Assembly (NCBI RefSeq): GCF_001404515.1
Contig: NZ_CXWE01000006.1
Coordinates: 248,001-312,000 of the forward strand
Source of the DNA: Roseibium album
GTDB lineage: Bacteria; Pseudomonadota; Alphaproteobacteria; Rhizobiales; Stappiaceae
DNA length: 64,000 nt
Reading direction: 5' to 3'
The translations under genes and the position numbers were made by a program. The notes beneath the pieces are model-generated. The model was given only the letters and a program-made list of their open reading frames with translations. It ran no database searches and was not told the DNA's origin. Shown piece after piece: positions 56,946-64,000 of the stretch. Every line of letters starts with the position of its first letter. Within the stretch, counting starts at the first letter, position 1.

Positions 56946-56975
56946 ACCGGTTCCCTTGCTCTTTGGGTACACCGA

Positions 56976-57911
56976 TCAGGTGTCCGCGGCCTCCACACCT
57001 TCTGCCTGCATACTCTTAACCGCCTCCAATGCAAGGGAAAGCAGTTTTTCATAATGCGCTGCGCGGGAACTGCCGTCGCGCCAGACGAGATACATTACCC
57101 TGTGCATGGCGATCCCCTCGACCTTCTTCAAAAGGAGGTTCGGCTCCTTGGGAAACTCGGAAGCAATATAGGCTGCCGGAAACAGTGCAAGGCCCATTCC
57201 GATCGATGCCATCTGGCGCAATGCATCGAGACTCGTCCCCTCGTAATCCTGCAGAAATTCAGCACCGGCTGCGCGGGCAAGCGCCTGCACATCGTTGTGC
57301 AAACGGAACCCGTGACCAAGCGAAAGGAGCTTTTCGCCCTTGAGAAGGGAGACCGGGACGACTTCAAGGCCAGAGAACGGATGGCCGCGCGGAACAGCGA
57401 GCGATACGCTTTCGTGACAGAGCTCCCGCTCAGTCAGTTGTCCCGATGGAGCAATATCCGGTGTGATGATGCAATCCAGTGCCCCGGCGGCCAATCCCTC
57501 TTCCAGCAGATTGGGACGGTCTTCGCGGATGTAAAGCTCCAGATCCGGAAAGTTCCGCTTCAAGATCGGCAGCAGGTAAGGCATGAAATATGGCCCAAAT
57601 GTGGGTGACACACCAAGACGGATCAGCCCGCCGAGATTTTCACGGCCCGCATGGGCAACGACCACAATTTCGTCCAAACTTTCAAGAGCCTGCCGGGCGA
57701 GTGGCAACAGGCGTTCGCCAGCCGCCGTCAAGCTGATGTCGCCACTGCCGCGTTCCAGCAGGCCCGCGCCCAGGTTTTCTTCCAAGAGCCTGAATTGTGA
57801 GGACAAAGTGGGCTGGGAGACATTGCATTTTTCAGCGGCCTTGCCAAAATGCAGTGTCTCGGCAAGGGCTATAAAATAATCCAGCTGGCGCGGGGACGGT
57901 CTGAAGCGCAT
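56976..57911 (-). CDS. OxyR-like LysR regulator lacking the redox cysteines
   Basis: A 311-residue LysR protein whose whole layout follows OxyR: PSPRQLDYFIALAETLHFGKAA, VSQPTLSSQFRLLEENLG, GLIRLGVSPTFGPYFMPYLLP and SLDALRQMASIGMGLALFPAAY. In OxyR the peroxide sensor Cys lie in the segment that here reads LGHGFRLHNDVQALARAAG, which has none. It therefore probably does not sense peroxide by disulfide formation. It precedes the PLP enzyme gene on the same strand and is divergent from a small-protein gene at 58034; it may regulate one or both. Confidence 0.87.
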   Translation of the reverse strand: MRFRPSPRQLDYFIALAETLHFGKAAEKCNVSQPTLSSQFRLLEENLGAGLLERGSGDISLTAAGERLLPLARQALESLDEIVVVAHAGRENLGGLIRLGVSPTFGPYFMPYLLPILKRNFPDLELYIREDRPNLLEEGLAAGALDCIITPDIAPSGQLTERELCHESVSLAVPRGHPFSGLEVVPVSLLKGEKLLSLGHGFRLHNDVQALARAAGAEFLQDYEGTSLDALRQMASIGMGLALFPAAYIASEFPKEPNLLLKKVEGIAMHRVMYLVWRDGSSRAAHYEKLLSLALEAVKSMQAEGVEAADT

Positions 57912-57928
57912 TGTGGCCTACCTTGCAA

Positions 57929-57945
57929 TTGATTTTTTCTATCAA
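57929..57945. promoter_or_regulatory. LysR-type box between the OxyR-like gene and the DUF465 gene
   Basis: TTGAT-TTTTTCT-ATCAA, a 5+5 inverted repeat with the T-N11-A form bound by LysR regulators, 18 bases upstream of the LysR start codon. Candidate autoregulatory site. Confidence 0.5.
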
Positions 57946-57993
57946 CCCAATACAAACAATGTATTTCTTCTATACATAAACAACCCCATATCC

Positions 57994-58015
57994 TGGGTGT
58001 CAACACGAACACCCA
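57994..58015 (+). promoter_or_regulatory. Hairpin in the leader of the DUF465 gene
   Basis: TGGGTGT - CAACACGA - ACACCCA, a perfect 7-bp stem ending 7 bases before the GGAGG ribosome site. It could act as an RNA element or operator. Confidence 0.5.
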
Positions 58016-58033
58016 ACGATGTGGAGGTAGATG

Positions 58034-58219
58034 ATGTATAACCGCTTGAAATCCTTGCGCAGCCAGCACAACACCCTGGATTCCCTGATCCGCAGGGAGC
58101 ACCTACATCCCTATCCCGACTCGCAGCACATTCGATCCTTGAAGAAGTTCAAGCTCCGCCTTCGCGACGAGATCTCGATGATCGAAAACAGGTTGAACGC
58201 CAGCCAGTTCGCCCATTGA
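58034..58219 (+). CDS. YdcH-family (DUF465) small protein
   Basis: A 61-residue mostly helical basic protein. LKSLRSQHNTLDSLIRREHLHPYPDS, IRSLKKFKLRLRDEISMIE is the DUF465/YdcH hairpin-helix pattern. Common and conserved in proteobacteria, function unknown; it is a coiled-coil-like two-helix protein. The second ATG (58034) is preferred over 58031, because GGAGG at 58023-58027 then has normal spacing. The leader hairpin precedes it, and a small unknown gene follows. Confidence 0.85.
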   Translation: MYNRLKSLRSQHNTLDSLIRREHLHPYPDSQHIRSLKKFKLRLRDEISMIENRLNASQFAH

Positions 58220-58255
58220 TCCGAATAGTATCGTTCCCAAACGAGGAATAGAACC

Positions 58256-58453
58256 ATGAACCCGTTCTGGCCCTTTACGGCCCTACCTGCTTTGCAACCT
58301 AAGTTTACCCGCCAGACTAGGTTGCAAGACCTGGAAGCACGTATGTCTTCCTTCCTGTCTGAAAAGCAGGCGTCGAGCACCAGCTGCCCCAAGGTGCTCG
58401 ACAATATCAAGGTCGCCAAGTCGACCGTCCAGCGTGAGTTGGCCACCGGCTGA
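58256..58453 (+). CDS. Small hypothetical protein
   Basis: A 65-residue frame with GAGGAA before its ATG. Sequence MNPFWPFTALPALQPKFTRQ, then RLQDLEARMSSFLSEK, a short helix with Cys in SSTSCPKVLDNI. No family recognised. Support comes from the ribosome site, the 36-base gap after the DUF465 gene, and the strong terminator after it. The antisense strand is open but has no recognisable protein character. Confidence 0.55.
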   Translation: MNPFWPFTALPALQPKFTRQTRLQDLEARMSSFLSEKQASSTSCPKVLDNIKVAKSTVQRELATG

Positions 58454-58507
58454 TTGCCCGGCCCGAGTTTCTCCTTCCGAAACCGGAAGTGCCACAGCAG
58501 CTGGATC

Positions 58508-58547
58508 AACCCGCCCGCGCAGGCCCCGCGGGCGGGTTTCATCTTTT
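58508..58547 (+). terminator. Strong rho-independent terminator
   Basis: AACCCGCCCGCG - CAGGCCC - CGCGGGCGGGTT, a 12-bp stem followed by TTCATCTTTT. It ends the DUF465/small-protein transcript, 55 bases after the small gene, and lies 30 bases from the convergent RND pump gene. Confidence 0.88.
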
Positions 58548-58568
58548 GTACCAACGCACTCTTTCTCG

Positions 58569-61500
58569 CTACCCAGCCGTGACCGGGGCCGGTACCTGTT
58601 CACTCATGGTGTCAGCCTTTTTGGGCGGGCGTACCCTGAAAAACAGAGCGTACAGCACCGGAGCTGCGATCAGCGTCAGTATCGTTGCAAACGCCAGTCC
58701 CCCCATGATCGTCACAGCCATGCCCCGGAAAAACGCGTCGGAAAGCAAGGGCGCCATGCCGAGAATTGTCGTAACTGCGGCCAGCATCACGGGACGCATA
58801 CGCGAAACGCTTGCTTCGACAATTGCAGCATATTTCTCACGGCCATCTTCAATGAGCCTGTCAATCTCTTCAAGCAAAACGATCGCGTTCTTGATCAGCA
58901 TTCCGGAGAGCGAAAGAAACCCGAGAAGCGACATGAAGCCGAAAGGTGTATCGGTTGCCAGCAATGCGATCGCAACGCCGTTTATGGACATCGGCACCAT
59001 CAGCCAGATGATCAGGGGTTGACGTACCGAGCCGAACAACAGGATCGAGATGATCAGCATAACCAGGAACCCGAGCGGCAACTGCGCACCCAGGGAAGCC
59101 TGTGCATCGTTCGTGCTTTCGTATTCACCGCCCCATTCCAGCGAATAACCGGGCGGCAGCGATATCGCCTCAATCTGAGGACGCACCCGCGCGAGCGCCG
59201 CCGTCGCCGTTTCGCCCGCAGTCGTTTCCGCCTTGACTGTCAGCGTCCGGACCCGGTCGCGACGATGGATGAGTGTGTCCTGCGGCTCCATGGTGAACTC
59301 GCTCACGACCTGATCGATCGGAACGTACCGACGCTGACCGGCACTCCAGACCAGGGAGTCCGACACGCTTTCGTTGACCGAGATACCTTCCGGGCCTGCC
59401 TTGCGGGCGACAATCGGAATGCTTTCGTCAATGTCACGATAGGAGCCGACCTGAACGCCTTCTGTCGCGAATTGTAGCGAAAGCGACAGTTCTTCGCGGG
59501 TGACACCGGAGATGCGTGACCGATCCTCGTCGAATATTGGACGAACCACGAGTTCGCGTTGGCGCCAATCCGTATTGACGTCTGCAAGCTTGTTCTGTGG
59601 CAACAAGAAAATCGCTTTCGCCTCGTCGCCCAGACGTTTGAGAACATTTGCATCGGGACCGGAGAACCGGGCCTCCAGCTTGGCGCCGCCGCCAGGTCCG
59701 AACACAAGACGTTTGGTGATGATCTGGGCAGATGGAAAACGTTCAGCGAACTTTGCACGCAGATCGAGAGCCAGCACGTCAATGTCGTCCCGGCTGTTGG
59801 TCCGTATGAGCATGTGACCATAGGCCGGATTTGCGTCCTCAGGTGCGTAGGTCAACATGAATCTGGTCGCGCCGCCACCGGCAAAACTGGTGACTGTGGC
59901 GACCCGTTCGTCTTCCAGAACGATTTCTTCCATGTCCTTGAGATCCGCTTCGGTCCCACGAATATCAGTCCCCTGGGGCGACCAGTAGTGGACGTAAAAG
60001 ATCGGTGTGTTGCTGTCCGGGAAAAATGCCTGTTTCACGTTTCCGAACGCCATGACGCAGGCAACGGTGATGCCAACAAGTGCCAGGACGGTCAGCAAAC
60101 GGACATGCAGTGTGCCGACCAGAAATCCGCGGTAGATCGTATAGAGAATTCCCTTGTAGGGATCGTGATCATCCAGGTTGCCGCTTGCGGTACGGAAAAA
60201 GTACTTCCCGAACAGCGGCGTGACCGTGACCGCAAAGACCCAGGACAACAACAACGAGATTCCGATCACCGCAAAAAGCGAAAACAGGAATTCACCGGTC
60301 GCATCCGGAGAAAGACCAATTCCCGAGAATGCCATGATGCCGATGACCGTCGCACCAAGCAGCGGCCACATCGTCTGTTTGACCACGCGGCTGGCCGCGT
60401 CTATCGCCTTCTGGCCCCGCTGCATGTTGATCATCATGCCTTCCGCCACGACAATGGCGTTGTCAACCAGCATGCCCATGGCAATGATCAGGGCTCCAAG
60501 AGAGATCCGCTCCATTTCGATGGCAAAGATACGCATGAAAAGGACGGTTGCCATAACGGTGAGCAAAAGAACGGTGCCCACCACCACGGCCGCGCGCCAT
60601 CCCATGAAAAGCGCGAGCACACCGATCACAATAACGACCGAGGCAGCCAGATTCAGGATAAAGCCGTTTACCGAGGCGTCGACCACGACATTCTGTTCGT
60701 AGATCGGGTGGATCTGCATACCGATGGGCAACTGCGCTTCGATTTGCGCAAGTTTTGCAATGACCCGGTCACCGACATCGACGATGTTTGTTCCGTCAAC
60801 CTGGGAAACACCGATGGTAACGGCTTCATGACCGTTATGACGTATCAGTCTGCCGGGCCGCTCCGGCTCTCCGAGTTCCAGGGTCGCGATATCGGACAGA
60901 CGTATCATCGCGGTTGAACCCGGGCGCCCGACGACAAGGTCCTCGATCCCGCGGAAATCGTCGAATGCAGACGGTGTCATCAGGCGTATACGTGACTGGC
61001 CCGAAACGGCCGAACCGTTGGTCTGAATACGGTTTTCCGCGTCAAGGACACCGACAATATCGGTCATGGAGATCCCGAGACCCGCCATCTTGTCCTGATC
61101 GACGTCCAGATAGATAACATCATCGGGTTCGCCGGCGACCTCGACCTTGCCGACACCGGTCACAGCCAAGAGTTCGCGCCTGATACGCTTGACCGTGTCG
61201 CGAATGTCGCGATTTGTATATCCGTCGGCGGTGAACGCGTAAAACAGACCGTAGACGTCGCCGAAACTGTCATAGACAAGTGGCGTCCCCGCACCTGACG
61301 GCAGATTGCGAACTTCATCCCCAACCTTGCGGCGCAGTTCGTCCCAGACCTGCGGCAGCTCGGAACCGTCGTATGTCGGCTTGATTTCCACACTGATGCG
61401 CGACAGGCCCGGTTCGGAGACGGAACGGATCTGGTCAAGCTGCGGCATCTGCTGAATGGCCGTCTCCAGAACCTCTGTGATTTCATTTTCCACTTCGGCC

Positions 61501-61667
61501 GCAGTTGCCCCGGGATAGCCGGTGATAACCTGGGCTTCCTTGATTGTGAAAGCGGGATCTTCCAATCGGCCGACGGAGGTCAATCCCCAAAGACCGCCGA
61601 GAAGTGCCATAAGGACGATCATCCAGGTGTTGACAGGTTTTTCGATGGAATAGCGTGCAATGTCCAC
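58569..61667 (-). CDS. RND-family efflux pump, inner-membrane permease (AcrB/HAE type)
   Basis: A 1032-residue RND transporter. N-terminal helix ARYSIEKPVNTWMIVLMALLG, large periplasmic loops, TM4 with GMLVDNAIVVAEG (a single proton-relay Asp where AcrB has D-D), TM10 with GMLIKNAIVLLEE (the Lys). Twelve membrane helices overall. Expected to export hydrophobic compounds as part of a tripartite pump with the adaptor encoded upstream. No outer-membrane channel gene is in the operon, so a TolC from elsewhere is needed. The stretch KADTMSEQVPAPVT ends the chain. Confidence 0.95.
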   Translation of the reverse strand: MDIARYSIEKPVNTWMIVLMALLGGLWGLTSVGRLEDPAFTIKEAQVITGYPGATAAEVENEITEVLETAIQQMPQLDQIRSVSEPGLSRISVEIKPTYDGSELPQVWDELRRKVGDEVRNLPSGAGTPLVYDSFGDVYGLFYAFTADGYTNRDIRDTVKRIRRELLAVTGVGKVEVAGEPDDVIYLDVDQDKMAGLGISMTDIVGVLDAENRIQTNGSAVSGQSRIRLMTPSAFDDFRGIEDLVVGRPGSTAMIRLSDIATLELGEPERPGRLIRHNGHEAVTIGVSQVDGTNIVDVGDRVIAKLAQIEAQLPIGMQIHPIYEQNVVVDASVNGFILNLAASVVIVIGVLALFMGWRAAVVVGTVLLLTVMATVLFMRIFAIEMERISLGALIIAMGMLVDNAIVVAEGMMINMQRGQKAIDAASRVVKQTMWPLLGATVIGIMAFSGIGLSPDATGEFLFSLFAVIGISLLLSWVFAVTVTPLFGKYFFRTASGNLDDHDPYKGILYTIYRGFLVGTLHVRLLTVLALVGITVACVMAFGNVKQAFFPDSNTPIFYVHYWSPQGTDIRGTEADLKDMEEIVLEDERVATVTSFAGGGATRFMLTYAPEDANPAYGHMLIRTNSRDDIDVLALDLRAKFAERFPSAQIITKRLVFGPGGGAKLEARFSGPDANVLKRLGDEAKAIFLLPQNKLADVNTDWRQRELVVRPIFDEDRSRISGVTREELSLSLQFATEGVQVGSYRDIDESIPIVARKAGPEGISVNESVSDSLVWSAGQRRYVPIDQVVSEFTMEPQDTLIHRRDRVRTLTVKAETTAGETATAALARVRPQIEAISLPPGYSLEWGGEYESTNDAQASLGAQLPLGFLVMLIISILLFGSVRQPLIIWLMVPMSINGVAIALLATDTPFGFMSLLGFLSLSGMLIKNAIVLLEEIDRLIEDGREKYAAIVEASVSRMRPVMLAAVTTILGMAPLLSDAFFRGMAVTIMGGLAFATILTLIAAPVLYALFFRVRPPKKADTMSEQVPAPVTAG

Positions 61668-61700
61668 GGCTTCTGATCCTCTTAACGTAGTGGAACTGGA

Positions 61701-62795
61701 TCAGCGCAAACGGCGCACGACCTGGCCGTCACTCAAATAGGCGACGCCGGCGGAAACGATTTCATCTCCCGGTTCAAGGCCGGTACGTACGGGGATGTAG
61801 TCTCCCATGATGGTACCGATCTCGACAGGTTGTTTTGAAACGCTGCCCGTGTCTCCGGCAAATTTCCAGACATACGTCTCGCCCTCCCCGTCAATGGCAA
61901 CCGAAGCTGTTGGAACGAGAAACTGTTCGCCGAGTTCCAGGCCTTCAGGAACGAGTTTCACGATTACCGAGGCCGTCATGCCAGGTGCGAGCTGGCTGAC
62001 ACCCTCACGCGGCATCGCAAGCGTTATCCGGTAGGTCTGGGCGACATCGTCAACCTGGCTGGAGTGTTCACGGTACTCGAGCGGAAACAGTTTTTCGCCA
62101 TATGCGGGAAACTTCGCTTCTATGGAGGACACTTCCGACGCGGTCACGCGGCCAAACAGAGCTTCGGCGACGTTGATGTCGACCTGCACTTCCGAAACGT
62201 CATGCATCCGGACAACGGGTGTACCGACGCTGACCGTTGTGAAGTTGTCAACAAGGCGCAGCGACATGATGCCGTCGAATGGAGCCTCCAGCGACGTATA
62301 TTCAAGGTTTTGCCTGGCTTCCCTGAGCCGTTCGATGGCGAGGTCGTATTCGTTCTTTTGCTCGTCGTAAGACGACTGGGAAATCACGGAGCGATCCTTA
62401 AGCGTCCCCAGGCGATCCAGCTCACGCTTTGCCTGTTCGACATTGATTGTCGCCTCACGCACGGCCCGGTCGTAGTCTGTTGTATCAAGACTGGCGATCA
62501 GATCGCCTTTCTTTACCAGCTGGCTTTCCAGCACCGGCAACTGAAGCAGTTTCCCCGGCACCTGGAATGACAAGTCAACAGTCTGAACCGCGGCGACACG
62601 TCCGGCAAATCGGCGCTCAACCAGGCCGATCTGATCGGTTACGGTAAATATTTTTGCAGGTCTCGGCGACGCGTGAAGCTTGGCTTCAGCCTCGGCGACC
62701 GGATTTGCAGCATCGTCCTGACAGGCAGCCAGAAGGCCGGCGCCCAGCAGGAGCCCGGTCCAGCGGACAAGGGGAGCTCTTTCAAGTGCAAACAT
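61701..62795 (-). CDS. RND efflux periplasmic adaptor (membrane fusion protein), lipoprotein
   Basis: A 364-residue HlyD-like adaptor. Lipobox LLAAC at about residues 21-25, so lipid-anchored. The alpha-hairpin (about 105-150: INVEQAKRELDRLGTLKDRS), lipoyl halves (PGKLLQLPVLESQLVKKGDLIA) and beta-barrel region (GMTASVIVKLVPEG) are all visible. It links the RND permease to the outer-membrane channel. It lies 33 bases upstream of the permease gene and 19 bases downstream of the TetR gene, all in one direction; a three-gene operon is likely. Confidence 0.93.
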   Translation of the reverse strand: MFALERAPLVRWTGLLLGAGLLAACQDDAANPVAEAEAKLHASPRPAKIFTVTDQIGLVERRFAGRVAAVQTVDLSFQVPGKLLQLPVLESQLVKKGDLIASLDTTDYDRAVREATINVEQAKRELDRLGTLKDRSVISQSSYDEQKNEYDLAIERLREARQNLEYTSLEAPFDGIMSLRLVDNFTTVSVGTPVVRMHDVSEVQVDINVAEALFGRVTASEVSSIEAKFPAYGEKLFPLEYREHSSQVDDVAQTYRITLAMPREGVSQLAPGMTASVIVKLVPEGLELGEQFLVPTASVAIDGEGETYVWKFAGDTGSVSKQPVEIGTIMGDYIPVRTGLEPGDEIVSAGVAYLSDGQVVRRLR

Positions 62796-62814
62796 CTGTT
62801 TTTCCGTCCTGGTG

Positions 62815-63369
62815 TTAGTCCTGCTCGAGGCGGTGGCGAAGTTCCTTCAACACCTCAGCCCGTTCATCTTCCGTCAGTATCGAAACGCAATGGGCAACGG
62901 AGAAATGCAGCCCCTCCAGGCTCGCCCAGATTGCCATAGCCTTTCCGAATTGATCGGTCTCCCGTGCAATTGCGTTTTTCAGTCCAGTCTTGACCCTCAG
63001 GAACGGTTCGCTGAGTTCGGGCCGGTCCGCGGTCGTTGCCAGGACGGCCTGCGCCACGTCGCGTTTTGTCTCCAACCACCTTTCGGTCACGTCGATCATT
63101 CCACAAAGGGTTGGCGACCGTGATTGTAGGTTTTTCGTTCTTGCCTCGAGCACATCGGCTTCGAACTGGCCGACAAGAAACTCCACCATGCCGGTGATCA
63201 GGGCATCCTTTGTCGGAAAGTTGTAAAGAACGCCCCCTTTTGAAAATCCACTTTCTTCAGCGACGGCGTCAATCGTCAGGCTCGGCGCTCCAGATCGCCG
63301 AATGACTTCAATTGCTGCGGTCAGTATTTCAGATTTCGAGGTCTGTGCATTCCGCGAAGGTCGGGCCAT
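62815..63369 (-). CDS. TetR-family repressor of the RND pump
   Basis: A 184-residue TetR protein: RNAQTSKSEILTAAIEVIRR, SLTIDAVAEESGFSKGGVLYNFPTK (helix-turn-helix, parts shown) and a helical C-terminal domain containing LFSV-like effector helices. First gene of the TetR-adaptor-permease operon, with two matching palindromic operators just upstream (63376-63391 and 63409-63424). It should repress the pump until an inducer binds. No inducer can be named from the sequence. Confidence 0.92.
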   Translation of the reverse strand: MARPSRNAQTSKSEILTAAIEVIRRSGAPSLTIDAVAEESGFSKGGVLYNFPTKDALITGMVEFLVGQFEADVLEARTKNLQSRSPTLCGMIDVTERWLETKRDVAQAVLATTADRPELSEPFLRVKTGLKNAIARETDQFGKAMAIWASLEGLHFSVAHCVSILTEDERAEVLKELRHRLEQD

Positions 63370-63375
63370 TTAGTA

Positions 63376-63391
63376 TACCGTCCAGTCAGTA
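63376..63391. promoter_or_regulatory. TetR operator 1 of the RND operon
   Basis: TACCGTCCAGTCAGTA fits the imperfect palindrome TAC-n-G-n-C-nn-G-n-C-n-GTA common for TetR proteins. It ends 22 bases upstream of the TetR start codon and pairs with operator 2 exactly 33 bases away. Confidence 0.78.
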
Positions 63392-63408
63392 CAGTTCGCA
63401 GTCAAATA

Positions 63409-63424
63409 TACCGTCCAGCCGGTA
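63409..63424. promoter_or_regulatory. TetR operator 2 of the RND operon
   Basis: TACCGTCCAGCCGGTA, the same palindrome with two changes from operator 1. Start-to-start spacing of 33 bases (about three helical turns) places both dimers on one face of the DNA. Confidence 0.78.
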
Positions 63425-63534
63425 CAGTAAAGCGTTTTTATGCAAGGCTGCATTGAAGCACGCGAGACGCTGCCCCCAGACGAACAAGCTGACTACGGGA
63501 AATGGTTGTCAAAGGTGCCGGTATTGCAGGATGA

Positions 63535-64000
63535 TCAGGCAGCTGCGTCCGCAAGAGCGGCTTCGTTGGCGGCCTGTTCCGCCGCGGCTGCCTCAGCAGC
63601 CAGACGCCCTCGTTCACGGGCTTCTTCTTCCGTACGTGCAGCGAATTCGATGAATTCATTCGCCGGCATTGGCTTGGCAAAATAATACCCCTGGGCAGCG
63701 GTAACACCCAGTTCGAGCAGACGTTCGATCTGCTCTTCCTGTTCGACACCTTCGGCAATGATGCCCATCCCAAGATTGTCGGCAAGTTCAACCATGGAAT
63801 CAACAATCGTGGTGGAGTTGTCGTCGGAACTGATCGTGTCGATAAACATCTTGTCGATCTTGATGATGTCGACGCCGAGCTTCTGCAAATATGCCATACC
63901 ACCGTGACCGGTGCCGACGTCATCCAGCGCAATGCGAACACCGAGCGCCTGCAGCTCTGCCATGATCTTGCGGGCCTGTTCCATGTCTTCCAAAGGGTGC
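63535..64000 (-). CDS. EAL-domain protein, C-terminal part (cut by the window edge)
   Basis: The frame runs off the right edge; only the last 154 or so residues are visible. EAL-domain blocks: RIALDDVGTGHGGMAYLQKL (D-D metal pair), IIKIDKMFID, and GIIAEGVEQEEQIERLLELG, then AQGYYFAKPMP. These phosphodiesterase residues look intact, so it probably hydrolyses c-di-GMP; the E-A-L motif itself lies outside the window. After the domain comes a 35-residue Ala/Glu-rich helical tail (TEEEARERGRLAAEAAAAEQ). N-terminal domains (membrane or sensor) cannot be seen. Confidence 0.9.
   Translation of the reverse strand, partial: HPLEDMEQARKIMAELQALGVRIALDDVGTGHGGMAYLQKLGVDIIKIDKMFIDTISSDDNSTTIVDSMVELADNLGMGIIAEGVEQEEQIERLLELGVTAAQGYYFAKPMPANEFIEFAARTEEEARERGRLAAEAAAAEQAANEAALADAAA

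Noticed and set aside
59559..60917. A 452-codon open frame antisense to the RND permease
   Set aside because: His/Arg-rich shadow frame without structure; the permease is certain.

Overview
The window looks like a chromosomal segment of a marine-type alphaproteobacterium of the order Hyphomicrobiales, most like the Roseibium/Labrenzia/Stappia group. This is inferred from gene content, not from a search: a fused trpE(G) with a W-W-W leader peptide, a pyrB-pyrC' pair, EipB, a DUF3572 gene divergent from divK, DinB with an N-terminal zinc ribbon, and a serine-cycle block. I see about 62 protein genes, tightly packed on both strands. There is no rRNA or tRNA gene, no insertion sequence, no prophage and no CRISPR array.

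Layout. 0-3 kb: a LysR regulator divergent from a two-gene phosphonate pathway (tmpA-tmpB). 3-8 kb: M23 peptidase, a secreted FKBP-rhodanese fusion, an 8-oxoguanine-deaminase-like amidohydrolase and soluble transhydrogenase. 7.9-10.3 kb: trp leader and attenuator followed by trpE(G). 10-16 kb: TerB-like protein, a degenerate caspase-like protein, DUF457 membrane protein, ilvD, AraC regulator. 16-20 kb: Old Yellow Enzyme with its TetR regulator and two matching operators, then an orphan ABC binding protein. 20-26 kb: envelope genes (SH3 protein, glycine-zipper protein, MltB-type transglycosylase), a methyltransferase, a cupin, a UPF0173 hydrolase. 26-33 kb: ruvX, AEC carrier, pyrB, a catalytically dead pyrC', DUF3108, plsY, dprA. 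33-40 kb: a translationally coupled topA-rnr-DUF983-NUDIX run, then rpmG. 40-45 kb: a structured intergenic region, divK, DUF3572, HAD phosphatase, dinB, eipB, ridA. 45-54 kb: GDPD and a FemAB-like acyltransferase, then a LuxR-type regulator divergent from a serine-cycle operon (sgaA-mtkA-mtkB-hprA-mclA). 54-64 kb: double GNAT protein, ABM protein, trans-sulfuration-family enzyme with an OxyR-like LysR, two small proteins, an RND efflux operon with TetR and tandem operators, and the 3' end of an EAL-domain gene cut by the window edge.

How the parts work together. TmpA and TmpB should turn 2-trimethylaminoethylphosphonate into glycine betaine and phosphate. Betaine demethylation releases C1 units, and the serine-cycle operon at 48-53.6 kb can assimilate C1 units. 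The link between the two loci is inference; they are 45 kb apart.

The least explained items are: a roughly 170-nt highly structured intergenic segment between rpmG and divK that may encode a minus-strand small RNA; the FKBP-rhodanese fusion; the caspase-fold protein lacking both catalytic residues; and the serine-cycle regulator whose receiver domain has Glu in place of the phospho-acceptor Asp.
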